Source: Streptomyces spinoverrucosus
Lineage (GTDB): Bacteria > Actinomycetota > Actinomycetes > Streptomycetales > Streptomycetaceae
Assembly (NCBI RefSeq): GCF_015712165.1
Contig: NZ_JADPZX010000001.1
Coordinates: 2,232,001-2,296,000 of the forward strand
Direction: 5' to 3'
Length of the DNA stretch: 64,000 nt
Shown: one piece after another, positions 53,179-63,248 of the stretch
How the letters are laid out: every line of letters starts with the position of its first letter
How positions within the stretch are numbered: position 1 is the stretch's first letter
Translations under genes and position numbers: made by a program
Notes under the pieces: generated by a model
Seen by the model: the letters and a program-made list of their open reading frames with translations, nothing else
Told to the model about the DNA's origin: nothing
The model's database searches: none

Positions 53179-53976
53179 TCAGCCGAACGTCGCACGCTCC
53201 AGCCAGAACTCCAGCAACTCCCGCTCCCCCAGCACCTCCACCTCCGCACTGTCCAGCGGCAGCCGCCGGTAGAACGCCAGCAGCACCGAGGTGAGCGGCC
53301 CGCGCAGCGCCACCGTCGCCTTCTCGTGCCCGCGCCGCCAGATCACGCCCTCGTCGGTCAGCTCGACCAGCCACTCGGCGTTCAGCTCCGGCCCGGCGTC
53401 GGTGGCGTGCAGATGGATGCTCTTGCCCGGCCCGCGCAACTCCTTCGCCGCCTCGTGCGGCGCCACCCGCTGGATGAACTGGACGATCTCCAGCCACTCG
53501 TCGACCGCGTCCGCGGCCACATCCCCCGCGACCTCGTACGGCAGTCCGGCGGCCAGCGCGGCGTCGGCCCGGTGAACGGTGATCTCGTGAGTCATCCGGC
53601 GCGCCCAGAAGCCGGAGTCCGGCACCCCGGCCCAGCTCCACACACTGGCGGCCGGTCCCGCCTCCCGCAGCGCGCTGACGGCCAGGTCACCGGAGTCGGC
53701 CAGCCAGGCGTCCAGCGCCGCCGCGTCCCCACGGGCCTGCGGCCCGCTCCCGCCCGGCACCTGGTCCGTCGGGACCATCTCCTGTGCCCGGGTGCGCACC
53801 AGCAGGTCGACCCAGCGCAGGGCGCCGCCCACATGCCGCACGAGCTGCTCCAGGGACCAGTCGGGGCAGGTCGGCACGGTGGCCGACAGATCGGCCCCCG
53901 AGGTCACGACAGACCTCAGCAGCCCCACCTGATGGGCCATTTCGTCGCAGTAACGGTCATGTGCGAGTCGGGTCAT
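53179..53976 (-). CDS. Maleylpyruvate isomerase/mycothiol-dependent enzyme-like protein
   Basis: 265-residue protein of the DinB-like mycothiol-dependent superfamily. Metal ligands are expected at the His in LEQLVRHVGGALRW and in the ExxxH of MTHEITVHRADAAL. The C-terminal domain (ATVALRGPLTSVLLAFYRRL, LPLDSAEVEVLG) is the usual second half. Enzymes of this group use mycothiol for isomerisation or S-transfer. The gene is preceded on its strand by nothing closer than the thiamine transporter; it is probably independent. Confidence 0.85.
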   Translation of the reverse strand: MTRLAHDRYCDEMAHQVGLLRSVVTSGADLSATVPTCPDWSLEQLVRHVGGALRWVDLLVRTRAQEMVPTDQVPGGSGPQARGDAAALDAWLADSGDLAVSALREAGPAASVWSWAGVPDSGFWARRMTHEITVHRADAALAAGLPYEVAGDVAADAVDEWLEIVQFIQRVAPHEAAKELRGPGKSIHLHATDAGPELNAEWLVELTDEGVIWRRGHEKATVALRGPLTSVLLAFYRRLPLDSAEVEVLGERELLEFWLERATFG

Positions 53977-53999
53977 GCCCGCACCCTACGATCGCCCGT

Positions 54000-55022
54000 T
54001 CAGCCGAGCACCACGATTTCGGCCCCGTCGAACTCGACGCCCACCGTCTCCCCCACCTCCGGCGCCTCCCGCAACGCGCACGCCGCCTCCAACCGGGGCG
54101 CCCCGTCCACCGGTTGCAGATGTACGGCGACATGGGTTCCCTTGAACGTCCGCGCGGCCACCGTGCACCGCAGCCCGGCATCCGCGGCCACGAGACGCAC
54201 ACCGGCGGGCCGTACCAGCACCGTCCCCCGCCCCTGCGCCACGCCTTCCGGCACCGGCAGCTTCCCCCACGCCGTGTCCGCGACCTGCCCGCTCACCGTC
54301 GCGCCGACCACGTTGTCGAAGCCGAGGAAGCGCGCCACGAACTCGTCCGCCGGCCGCTGCCACACCTGAAGCGGCGTACCGGACTGCGCGATCCGCCCGT
54401 CCCGCATCACCACGACCCGGTCGGCCAGCGCGAAGGCCTCCCCCTGGTCGTGCGTCACCGCGAGCACGGTCGTCCCCAACCGGCCGAACAGCTCCCGCAG
54501 TTCCACGACCAGCCGTTCCCGGAGCGACCGGTCCAGCTGCCCGAGCGGCTCGTCCAGCATCAGCAGCCGCGGCCGCGGCGCCAGCGCCCGGGCCAGCGCC
54601 ACCCGCTGCTGCTCACCGCCGGACAGCGCGGCGACCGCCCGGCGCGCGGCACCGGGCAGGCCGACCAGGTACAGCAACTCCCGTACCCGCGACTGCTGTT
54701 CGCTGCGGGACGCACCGCGCATGCGCAGCCCGAACGCCACATTGCCGCCGACGTCCCGCTGCGGGAACAGCTGATGGTCCTGGAACATCAGCCCGACCCC
54801 CCGCCGATGCGCGGGCACCCCGGCCTGGTCCCGTCCGTCGAGCAACACCCGCCCGGAGTCCAGCGGTTGCAGCCCGGCGACCGCCCGCAGCAGCGTCGAC
54901 TTGCCGCTGCCGCTCGGCCCGAGCACACACACCACCTCGTGCTCGGCGACGGACAGATCCACCCCGTCCAGCGCGGCGCGCCCACCGAACCGTACGGTCG
55001 CGTTCTCCAGGCCGAGCAGCAT
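54000..55022 (-). CDS. thiQ: Thiamine ABC transporter ATP-binding protein
   Basis: 340-residue ATPase. Walker A GPSGSGKST, Q-loop FQDHQLFPQ, signature LSGGEQQRVALARAL, Walker B LLMLDEPLGQLD and switch AVTHDQGEAF are all intact; a C-terminal TOBE-like domain ends the protein. The ATG overlaps the permease stop (ATGA). The thiamine assignment comes from its operon, which starts with a thiamine-type binding protein behind a TPP riboswitch; by sequence alone it could be an iron or spermidine ATPase. Confidence 0.82.
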   Translation of the reverse strand: MLLGLENATVRFGGRAALDGVDLSVAEHEVVCVLGPSGSGKSTLLRAVAGLQPLDSGRVLLDGRDQAGVPAHRRGVGLMFQDHQLFPQRDVGGNVAFGLRMRGASRSEQQSRVRELLYLVGLPGAARRAVAALSGGEQQRVALARALAPRPRLLMLDEPLGQLDRSLRERLVVELRELFGRLGTTVLAVTHDQGEAFALADRVVVMRDGRIAQSGTPLQVWQRPADEFVARFLGFDNVVGATVSGQVADTAWGKLPVPEGVAQGRGTVLVRPAGVRLVAADAGLRCTVAARTFKGTHVAVHLQPVDGAPRLEAACALREAPEVGETVGVEFDGAEIVVLG

Positions 55023-56698
55023 CAGAACTCCCCCGTCCGGTCGGTCCGCAGCCGCTCCAGTACCAGCAGCGCCGCCGCGCACACCACCATCAGAATCGTC
55101 GAAAGGGCCATCGCCTGCCCGTAGTTGAGATCGCCGGGCCGCCCCAGCAGTCGCGCCACGGCGACCGGCAGCGTCGGACTGTCCGGCCGCGCGATGAACA
55201 CGGTCGCCCCGAACTCCCCCAGCGACACCGCGAAGGCGAACCCGGCCGCGACCAGCAGCGCCCGCCGCACCATCGGCAGATCCACCTCCCGCCACGCCCG
55301 CCACGGCGACGCCCCGAGCACCGCCGCCGCCTCACGCAGCCGTACGTCCACCGCCCGCAGCACCGGCAGCATGGTCCGTACGACGAACGGCACCCCGACC
55401 AGCGCCTGCGCGAGCGGCACCAGGATCCACGAGGCACGCAGATCCAGCGGCGGCTCGTCGAGCGCGATCAGGAACCCGAACCCGACCGTCACCGCGGACA
55501 CGCCCAGCGGCAGCATCAGCAGCGCGTCGAACCCACGCACGAACCGCCCCGCGTCCCGCCGGGTCAGCGCCACCGCGGCGAGCCCGCCGACCAGCACGGC
55601 GATCGCGGTGGCGACGACGGCGTACGACAGCGAGTTGCCGATCGCGGCGATCGGCGGGACGAGGAAGGTGCCGCCGTCCTCGCTGGTCAGTGCCCGGTAG
55701 TAGCCGAATCCCGGCGCGTCCAGCGACCGCTGCACCAGCACGGCCAGCGGCAGCAGAAGCAGTACGGCGACGCTGACCAGGACCCCGGCCAGCAGCGCCC
55801 ACTGCCCGGCCCCGCGCGGCCGGCGTACGGTCACCGACGCGTCCACCAGCCGCAGCGCGGTCTCCCGCCGCCGTACCGTCCAGGCGTGTACAGCGAGCAC
55901 CGCGCCCACGGCCACGAACTGGACCATCGTCAGCACGGCGGCGGTGGTGAGGTCGAAGACCTCCGTCGTCTGCCGGTAGATCTCCACTTCGAGGGTGGAG
56001 AAGGTGGGCCCGCCGAGGATCTGCACCACAGCGAAGGAGGTGAAGGTGAACAGGAAGACCATCAGCGCGGCAGCCGCGACGGCGGGCGCGAGCGCGGGCA
56101 GGGTGACGGACCGCCAGGCGGTGAGGCGCGAGGCCCCCAGCATCCGCGCGGCCTCCTCCTGCCGTGGGTCGAGCTGCGCCCAGAGCCCGCCGACCGTCCG
56201 TACGACGACCGCGTAGTTGAAGAAGACATGCGCGAGCAGGATCGCCCACACGGTGGTGTCCAGCCGTACGCCCCACAGCTCGTCCAGCAGCCCGCCGCGC
56301 CCGACCAGCGCCAGGAACGCCGTACCGACCACGACCGTCGGCAGCACGAACGGCACGGTGACGACCGCCCGCAACACCTGCTTGCCGGGGAAGTCGAACC
56401 GGGCGAACACATACGCGCCGGGCAGCGCGACCAGCAGCGTCAGCGCGGTCGAGGCGAGCGCCTGCCAGGTGGTGAACCAGAGCACGTGCCGGATGTCGGA
56501 CTGGGTCAGTACGTCGACAAGTCGCCCGAACTGCCAGGTGCCGTCGGCCTTCAGCCCACGGCCGACGATCGCGGCGACGGGGTAGGCGAAGAAGACGGCG
56601 AAGAACGCGACGGGCAGGGCGAGAAGCCCCAGCCGCGCCGCGTTTCCGCGTGCCCTGACGCCTACTTGAGTACGAGCGACGTCCACGACTTGACCCAC
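55022..56698 (-). CDS. thiP: Thiamine ABC transporter permease, double-length
   Basis: 558-residue membrane protein with two fused permease domains (about residues 20-275 and 310-550), as in ThiP/FbpB. Each half has an EAA loop: DPRQEEAARMLGASRLTAWR and VRLREAAAVLGASPWRAWRE. It overlaps the binding-protein gene by 37 bp if the GTG at 56698 is used; GTG 56686 is an alternative. Supports one transcript with the ATPase and binding protein. Confidence 0.86.
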   Translation of the reverse strand: MGQVVDVARTQVGVRARGNAARLGLLALPVAFFAVFFAYPVAAIVGRGLKADGTWQFGRLVDVLTQSDIRHVLWFTTWQALASTALTLLVALPGAYVFARFDFPGKQVLRAVVTVPFVLPTVVVGTAFLALVGRGGLLDELWGVRLDTTVWAILLAHVFFNYAVVVRTVGGLWAQLDPRQEEAARMLGASRLTAWRSVTLPALAPAVAAAALMVFLFTFTSFAVVQILGGPTFSTLEVEIYRQTTEVFDLTTAAVLTMVQFVAVGAVLAVHAWTVRRRETALRLVDASVTVRRPRGAGQWALLAGVLVSVAVLLLLPLAVLVQRSLDAPGFGYYRALTSEDGGTFLVPPIAAIGNSLSYAVVATAIAVLVGGLAAVALTRRDAGRFVRGFDALLMLPLGVSAVTVGFGFLIALDEPPLDLRASWILVPLAQALVGVPFVVRTMLPVLRAVDVRLREAAAVLGASPWRAWREVDLPMVRRALLVAAGFAFAVSLGEFGATVFIARPDSPTLPVAVARLLGRPGDLNYGQAMALSTILMVVCAAALLVLERLRTDRTGEF

Positions 56699-57744
56699 TC
56701 GTCACGGTTGTCGGCGATCTTCGCCGGATCCATGGTCTCGGGATCCTCGGCCTGCGGGCCGTACTTCACGAACTCCTCGGGCACCTGGGCGCCCTCCCGC
56801 ACCGGGTAGACGAACATGTTCAGCGGCATGTCCTGCTGGAACTGCTTGCCGAGCATGAAGTCGAGCAGCGCCTTGCCGCCCTCGGGGTTCCTCGCGTTGC
56901 TCAGCAGCCCGGCGTACTCGACCTGCCGGAAGCAGGTGCCGGTGGCCACGCCGGTCGGGGCGGTCTTCGGCTTCGGGTCGGCGAAGACGACCTCGGCGGG
57001 CGGCGAGGAGGCGTACGACACGACCAGCGGCCGGTCGCCGCCCGCCTTCCGGCCGCTCGCGGAACCGGAGAACTCCTCGTTGTACGCCTGCTCCCAGCCG
57101 TCGACGACCTTCACGCCGTTGGCCTTGAGCTTCTTCCAGTAGCCCTCCCAGCCGTCGTCGCCGTACTTGGCGGCCGTGCCGAGCAGGAAACCGAGGCCGG
57201 GTGAGGAGGTGGACGCGTTCTCGGTGACGAGGAGGTTCTTGTACTGGGGCTCGATCAGGTCGTCGAGGGTCTTCGGCGGGTCCAGCTTCCGCTCGCTGAA
57301 GTAGGCCTTGTCGTAGTTGACGCAGATGTCGCCGGTGTCGACGGGCGTGACCCGGTGCTGCTCCTGGTCGGCCCGGTACTCCGGCTTGACCAGGTCGGCG
57401 CCCTTGGCCTCGTACGGCTGGAAGAGGCCATTGTCGAGCGCGCGGGACAACAGGGTGTTGTCGACGCCGAAGAGGACGTCGCCCTGCGGGTTGTCCTTGG
57501 TCAGGATGGCCTTGTTGACCGCCTGACCGGCGTCGCCGTCCTTGAGGACCCTGACCTCGTAGCCGGACCGCTTCTCGAAGTCGGCGATCACGTTCTTGGA
57601 CACGACCCACGAGTCGTGGCTGACGAGCGTGACCGTCCTGGAGTCCCCGGAGCCGCCGCTGCCGGACTCGGAGGACCCGCACGCGGACAGCGTGACCAGG
57701 CCCAGCCCGACAACGACGGCTGTGAACTTCTTGGTGTTGCTCAC
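56662..57744 (-). CDS. thiB: Thiamine-binding lipoprotein of the ABC importer
   Basis: 360-residue lipoprotein: signal peptide with lipobox TLSACG (Cys22), a Ser/Gly linker, then the TbpA/ThiB pattern VTLVSHDSWVVSKNVIADFE, GDVLFGVDNTLLSRALDNGL and PLVVSYASSPPAEV. The last motif binds thiamine or its phosphates in this family. The GTG start (57742-57744) has a strong AGGAGG (57751-57756). The TPP riboswitch in its leader shows that expression is tied to thiamine pyrophosphate, which fits thiamine scavenging. Confidence 0.92.
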   Translation of the reverse strand: MSNTKKFTAVVVGLGLVTLSACGSSESGSGGSGDSRTVTLVSHDSWVVSKNVIADFEKRSGYEVRVLKDGDAGQAVNKAILTKDNPQGDVLFGVDNTLLSRALDNGLFQPYEAKGADLVKPEYRADQEQHRVTPVDTGDICVNYDKAYFSERKLDPPKTLDDLIEPQYKNLLVTENASTSSPGLGFLLGTAAKYGDDGWEGYWKKLKANGVKVVDGWEQAYNEEFSGSASGRKAGGDRPLVVSYASSPPAEVVFADPKPKTAPTGVATGTCFRQVEYAGLLSNARNPEGGKALLDFMLGKQFQQDMPLNMFVYPVREGAQVPEEFVKYGPQAEDPETMDPAKIADNRDEWVKSWTSLVLK

Positions 57745-57753
57745 TGATTTCCT

Positions 57754-57767
57754 CCTGGCTGACCAGG
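57754..57767 (-). promoter_or_regulatory. Small hairpin overlapping the thiB ribosome site
   Basis: CCTGG/CCAGG arms with a 4-base loop; the gene-proximal arm overlaps the first bases of AGGAGG. It may form when the riboswitch is ligand-bound and block ribosome entry. Confidence 0.45.
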
Positions 57768-57777
57768 AAGAGACGCG

Positions 57778-57814
57778 GCCCTGCCCGGGACCTCGATGGG
57801 CTCCCGGGCAGGGC
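57778..57814 (-). terminator. Hairpin downstream of the TPP aptamer
   Basis: A perfect 13-bp stem (57778-57790 with 57802-57814) and 11-base loop sit between the aptamer and thiB. Likely part of the expression platform, as a transcription terminator without a clear U tract. Confidence 0.65.
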
Positions 57815-57837
57815 GCAACAGCTTGAGTGACGACCGA

Positions 57838-57937
57838 TCTCCCTACCCAGAATGACCTGGGCGAGGTTCAGAGGGTCTGCGGCCCACCCGAAATATGGCT
57901 GCCGCACTCTCAGCGCTGTGGCGCTCCCCTGCCGGAA
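57838..57937 (-). promoter_or_regulatory. TPP riboswitch (THI element)
   Basis: The minus strand carries the conserved THI-box blocks in order: CAGGGGAGC, CTGAGAGTGCGG, ACCCTCTGAACCTC, then CATTCTGGGTAGGGA. These bind thiamine pyrophosphate. It precedes thiB-thiP-thiQ on the same strand by about 95 bp, with a terminator-like hairpin and an SD-overlapping hairpin in between. Confidence 0.93.
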
Positions 57938-57973
57938 TATGCAGATGAATATGAAGATGTGTACGGCGTCAGA

Positions 57974-59080
57974 CTACCGCTCGGTGGCCGCGAGCTGACC
58001 GCACGCCCCGTCGATCTCCTGACCACGGGTGTCCCGGATCGTGACCGGTACACCATGGGCGGCGATGGCCTCGACGAACGCCTTCTCGTCCTCGGGCCGT
58101 GACGCGGTCCACTTGGAGCCGGGCGTCGGGTTGAGCGGGATGAGATTGACGTGCACGGGCTTGCCCTTGAGCAGCCGCCCGAGCCGGTCACCGCGCCAGG
58201 CCTGGTCGTTGATGTCCCGGATGAGGGCGTACTCGATGGACAGCCGACGCCCGCTCTTCTCGACGTACTCGAACCCGGCGTCGAGCACCTCCCGCACCTT
58301 CCACCGCGTGTTGACGGGGACGAGGGTGTCGCGCAGTTCGTCGTCGGGGGCGTGCAGCGAGACGGCGAGGCGGCACTTGAAGCCCTCGTCGGCGAACCGG
58401 TGGATCGCCGGGACGAGCCCGACGGTCGACACAGTGATGCCGCGCTGCGAGAGCCCGAGCCCGTCCGGCTCGGGGTCGGTGAGCGCGCGGATGGCGCCGA
58501 CGACCCGCTTGTAGTTGGCCAGGGGCTCGCCCATGCCCATGAAGACGATGTTGGACAGCCGAGCCGGCCCGCCCGGCACCTCACCGTCGCGCAGCGCCCG
58601 CATCCCGTCCACGATCTGGTGCACGATCTCGGCGGTCGACAGATTCCGGTCGAGCCCGGCCTGCCCGGTGGCGCAGAAGGGACAGTTCATCCCGCAGCCG
58701 GCCTGCGAGCTGATGCACATGGTGACCCGGTCCGGGTACCGCATCAGCACCGACTCCACCAGCGTCCCGTCGAAGAGCCGCCAGAGCGTCTTGCGGGTGG
58801 TGCCCTGGTCCGTCGACAGATGCCGTACGACGGTCATCAGCTCGGGAAGCAGCGCCTCGCGCAGCTTCCCCCGCGCGGCGGCCGGGATGTCGGTCCACTG
58901 CTCCGGTTCGTGCGCGTACCGCGCGAAGTAGTGCTGCGAGAGCTGCTTGGCACGAAACGGCTTCTCACCGATCTCGGCAACGGCTTCCCTGCGCTCGGCA
59001 GGCGTGAGATCGGCAAGATGCCGCGGCGGCTTCTTGGCTCCGCGCGGGGCGACGAATGTGAGTTCTCCGGGCTTAGGCAT
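57974..59080 (-). CDS. rlmN: 23S rRNA (adenine2503-C2)-methyltransferase
   Basis: Radical-SAM enzyme of 368 residues that methylates C2 of A2503 in 23S rRNA and some tRNAs. The iron-sulfur triad is Cys129, Cys133, Cys136 in [38 protein letters not shown] and [17 protein letters not shown] are RlmN-specific, and the second catalytic Cys is in [13 protein letters not shown] near the C-terminus. Monocistronic, on the same strand as the translation-factor block. Confidence 0.95.
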   Translation of the reverse strand: MPKPGELTFVAPRGAKKPPRHLADLTPAERREAVAEIGEKPFRAKQLSQHYFARYAHEPEQWTDIPAAARGKLREALLPELMTVVRHLSTDQGTTRKTLWRLFDGTLVESVLMRYPDRVTMCISSQAGCGMNCPFCATGQAGLDRNLSTAEIVHQIVDGMRALRDGEVPGGPARLSNIVFMGMGEPLANYKRVVGAIRALTDPEPDGLGLSQRGITVSTVGLVPAIHRFADEGFKCRLAVSLHAPDDELRDTLVPVNTRWKVREVLDAGFEYVEKSGRRLSIEYALIRDINDQAWRGDRLGRLLKGKPVHVNLIPLNPTPGSKWTASRPEDEKAFVEAIAAHGVPVTIRDTRGQEIDGACGQLAATER

Positions 59081-59179
59081 GGCTGTACCAGTGTCGCAGA
59101 TCCACTTGGGTGGCCCGCGGCTGCCGCCTGCGGCACAGAGACGGCCCAGAGACGGACCAGAGACGGCCCAGCGGCGACC

Positions 59180-60245
59180 CTAGCTGTCGTCCTTGTCCCG
59201 GCCGTCATCGAAGACGAAGAGCGGCTTGGCTCCACGTGCGGGTGTTTCGGCGAGGGCGATGGCTTCGGTGAAGCGTTCGAGCGGGAACGGCCGGCCCCGC
59301 GGGATGCTCAGCACTTCATCGGCGACGAGACCGCGGACCTGGGACAGCGCGTCCAGCGCGTCCTCGGGTGAGACAGTGCCGAACCAGCGGTTCAGCCAGA
59401 AACCGCGGACCACTTTGGTCTCGTAGATGACCGAGCGTGCCTGCAGCGGGATCGTCAGCGCCGCCGGATCAGTCTGCCGATGGGTGGAGAGCGCGCCGTA
59501 GACCACGACCTCTCCCCCGGAGCCAATGCCTGGGACACCTGGGCACCTACGGGTCCCGCGACACAGTCGACGGCCTTGCGCACGCCGGCCGGTCCTGCGG
59601 TCTCGGCCACACGCCGCACCAGGTCCTCGTCCTCGGTGCAGATGACCTCGTCACCGCCGAACGCCTTGATCTCCCCGACGGCACCACGTCGCCGCACGAC
59701 ATTGATCGTGCGAACACCCAGATGCCTGGACAGCTGGATGACGAGCCGGCCGACGGTGGAGCCCGCGGCCGTCTGCAACAACCATTCACCCGGCTGTACG
59801 TCGAGTTCGCGAGTCACGAGGAGCAGCGCGGTCAACGGGTTGACGGCGAGTTGACAGGCGCTGGAGTCACTCAGACGGTCGGGGACCGGCAGCAGCCTTC
59901 GTGTATCGGCGACGAGGTATTCCTGCCAGGTTCCGGCCACATGGGGCCCGGGTACCGCCGGTACGGCAGCGACCACCACACGCTCACCGATCTTCGGCCC
60001 CTCGGTGTCCGGACCCAGGGCCTCGACACGGCCCACACATTCCATGTGACCCCCGACAGCGGGAAAGTCGGGAAAGAAACCGTAGCGGCCGCGCAGCACG
60101 TGCAGATCACTGGCGTGAATCGGCGTCGCCTTCACACGGATCAACGCCTGACCGGCTTCCGGCGTGGGAACAGGCCGGGTTCCAGCCGCAGGACATCGGG
60201 CTCGCCGACCTTTCCGGCTACGAGCGCGCGCATCGACTGAGGCAT
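59180..60245 (-). pseudogene. MDR-family zinc-less alcohol dehydrogenase/quinone reductase, two frameshifts
   Basis: Medium-chain dehydrogenase of about 355 residues if repaired. The N-terminus MPQSMRALVAGKVGEPDVLR (ATG at 60245) runs into a stop; the next frame starts at PVPTPEAGQALIRVKATPIH. One C is missing in GGCC at 60173-60176. The central part (AAGSTVGRLVIQLSRHLGVR) is intact to LAPG. Then a run of five C at 59514-59518 (G on the coding strand) is one base short, and the frame VVYGALSTHRQTDP takes over to the TAG at 59180. Two separate one-base deletions in one gene suggest either a decaying gene or poor base calling. Confidence 0.75.
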
Positions 60246-60350
60246 GAGTGACCTTTCGTCTCTCAGCGCCCGACAATCGGTCCGTCATTTCACGCTACGC
60301 CGGGCCCCGGAAAGATTCCCGGCGGCGGACGTCGCAGGGCCCAGAGATAC

Positions 60351-60389
60351 GGCGGAGGCCCGTCGCCTCAAGGACGTCGGGCCTCCGCC
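60351..60389 (-). terminator. Terminator after cdsA
   Basis: A perfect 12-bp stem (60351-60362 with 60378-60389) and 15-base loop lie just beyond the cdsA stop codon. Confidence 0.75.
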
Positions 60390-60407
60390 AAGATCACAAC
60401 GCGGCCG

Positions 60408-61538
60408 TCAGCCGGACCCCACGAACAGCACCAGCAGCAGCCACACCACCGGCGCCGTCGGCAGCAGCGAGTCCAGTCGGTCCATGATTCCGCCGTGACC
60501 CGGCAGCAGCGTGCCCATGTCCTTGATGCCCAGGTCGCGCTTGATCATCGACTCGCCGAGGTCGCCCAGCGTCGCGCTGGCCGCTACCGCAAGGCCCAGG
60601 AGCAGGCCCTGCCACCACGTGCCGTCGTCGATCAGGAACTCCATGCACAGCGCACCGGCGGCCATGGCGAAGCTGACCGCGCCGAGCAGGCCCTCACGGG
60701 TCTTGCCGGGGCTGATCCGCGGTGCGAGCTTGTGCCGCCCGAAGCGCCAGCCGACCGCGTAGGCGCCGGTGTCGCTGACCACCGTGAGCAGCAGGAACAT
60801 GAAGACCCGCTGCGGCCCGTCCTCCGCGGTCAGCATCATCGCGACGAACGTCGCCAGGAACGGGACGTAGAAGGCCGCGAAGACCCCGGCCGTGACGTCC
60901 TTGAGATAGCCCTCCGGCGGTTCCGTCATCCGCCAGACCAGCACCGCCAGCGCGGTGAGCGCCATCGCCACCCACGCGCCCTCGGCACCCCGCACATACC
61001 CGGCGACGACCATCGCCGCACCGCCGACCGCCAGCGGCACCAGCGGTGCGTGAATGCCCTTGCGCTCGTCCAGTCGCTTGGTGAGCTCCCACAGGCCCAC
61101 CACGACGGCCACCGCCACGACCCCGACGAAGACCGCCTTGACGATGAACAGGGACGCGATGATCACCGCGCCGAGCCCGGCCCCGACCCCTATCGCCGCA
61201 CCCAGGTCACGGCCCGCGCTCTTCTTCGGTGCGGGCGCCGGCTGAGGGGCGTCGTGCATGGGCTCCGGATTCTGCGGCACCGCACCGTAGGTCGGCGCCG
61301 ACGGGCTCTCGTCGCGGAAGTCGCGGAACAAGGGGCCGCCCAGCCGAGCGGCCCCCCGGTCGTCATCCTGGTTTCCGCCATGGGCGGACACGTCGGGCAC
61401 GAAGGGCATGGGGCGAGTCTGCTGCGCGTCAAGCGCATCGTACGTGGGACCCGCCGGGGCGGCCCCTTGGACAGGCCCCCGGTCGGACGGCCCCCAGTAC
61501 CCGGCGTGGGGCGGCGCCCCCCAGGGAGAGTCGTTCAT
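60408..61538 (-). CDS. cdsA: Phosphatidate cytidylyltransferase
   Basis: Makes CDP-diacylglycerol from phosphatidic acid and CTP at the membrane; 376 residues. An N-terminal Pro/Asp-rich extension of about 105 residues, longer than in E. coli, precedes eight or so membrane segments. The family signature SATLGDLGESMIKRDLGIKD followed by LPGHGGIMDRLDS is near the C-terminus. Its ATG overlaps the frr stop (ATGA), so ribosome recycling and lipid synthesis are transcribed together, a conserved order in bacteria. Confidence 0.95.
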   Translation of the reverse strand: MNDSPWGAPPHAGYWGPSDRGPVQGAAPAGPTYDALDAQQTRPMPFVPDVSAHGGNQDDDRGAARLGGPLFRDFRDESPSAPTYGAVPQNPEPMHDAPQPAPAPKKSAGRDLGAAIGVGAGLGAVIIASLFIVKAVFVGVVAVAVVVGLWELTKRLDERKGIHAPLVPLAVGGAAMVVAGYVRGAEGAWVAMALTALAVLVWRMTEPPEGYLKDVTAGVFAAFYVPFLATFVAMMLTAEDGPQRVFMFLLLTVVSDTGAYAVGWRFGRHKLAPRISPGKTREGLLGAVSFAMAAGALCMEFLIDDGTWWQGLLLGLAVAASATLGDLGESMIKRDLGIKDMGTLLPGHGGIMDRLDSLLPTAPVVWLLLVLFVGSG

Positions 61539-62095
61539 CAGACCTCGAGCAGCTCGGCTTCCTTGTGCTTGAGCAGCTCGTCCACCTGGGCGACGTACTT
61601 CGCCGTGGTGTCGTCGAGCTCCTTCTCCGCACGACGGCCCTCGTCCTCACCGACCTCGCCGTCCTTGATCAGCTTGTCGATGGCGTCCTTGGCCTTGCGG
61701 CGGACGGAGCGGATGGACACCTTGGCGTCCTCGCCCTTGCCCTTGGCGACCTTGATGTACTCGCGCCGGCGCTCCTCGGTCAGCTCGGGGAACACCACCC
61801 GGATGATGTTGCCGTCGTTGCTCGGGTTGACGCCCAGGTCGGAGTCGCGGATCGCCTGCTCGATGTTGCGCAGCGCGCTCTTGTCGAACGGGGTGACGAC
61901 CGCCATGCGCGGCTCCGGCACGGAGAACGAAGCCAGCTGGTTGATCGGCGTCGGCGCGCCGTAGTAGTCGGCCACGATCTTGTTGAACATCGCCGGGTGC
62001 GCACGGCCGGTGCGGATCGCGGCGAAGTCCTCCTTGGCGACCACGACGGCCTTCTCCATCTTCTCCTCGGCCTCGAGGAGGGTCTCTTCGATCAC
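61538..62095 (-). CDS. frr: Ribosome recycling factor
   Basis: 185-residue factor that, with EF-G, splits the post-termination ribosome. The full RRF sequence is visible: [60 protein letters not shown]. The GTG at 62093-62095 (reads as [15 protein letters not shown]) is chosen because it gives the standard length and has GGAG before it. It lies 184 bp after pyrH. Confidence 0.95.
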   Translation of the reverse strand: MIEETLLEAEEKMEKAVVVAKEDFAAIRTGRAHPAMFNKIVADYYGAPTPINQLASFSVPEPRMAVVTPFDKSALRNIEQAIRDSDLGVNPSNDGNIIRVVFPELTEERRREYIKVAKGKGEDAKVSIRSVRRKAKDAIDKLIKDGEVGEDEGRRAEKELDDTTAKYVAQVDELLKHKEAELLEV

Positions 62096-62279
62096 CACTT
62101 GCTCCTGCGTGTCTTGAGTAGGCCCGGCTGCGGTTCCTTGGCGGCGGCGGCCGGCTGCGTCGCGTCTTCTGTCCTGCACGGTTCCCGACCGGCAGGACAT
62201 TGTCCATCCCCCGACCAGGGTCCGTCCCGTCCGTCCCCCGGACAGGTGGCGTCCGGCGGACGGCGTGGCTGAAACCGGG

Positions 62280-63124
<845 letters not shown>

Positions 63125-63248
63125 CCTCGTCAGATCTGCTGTCGTCCGTCACACGCGCGTGCGCGTCGGCCCACGCGGGCGACGCCGACGACTGCGGTCG
63201 ACCCTAGCGGCATTCCGCCCCGGGCCGTGCGTCGATCGCGGTACGGAC

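Noticed and set aside
52618..54369. Open frame through the minisatellite encoding repeated His/Pro/Ala peptides
   Set aside because: No ribosome site, overlaps a confident gene on the other strand, and codon pattern follows the repeat rather than selection.
57827..58102. 91-codon plus-strand frame
   Set aside because: It lies over the TPP aptamer and the end of rlmN on the other strand and shows no protein features.
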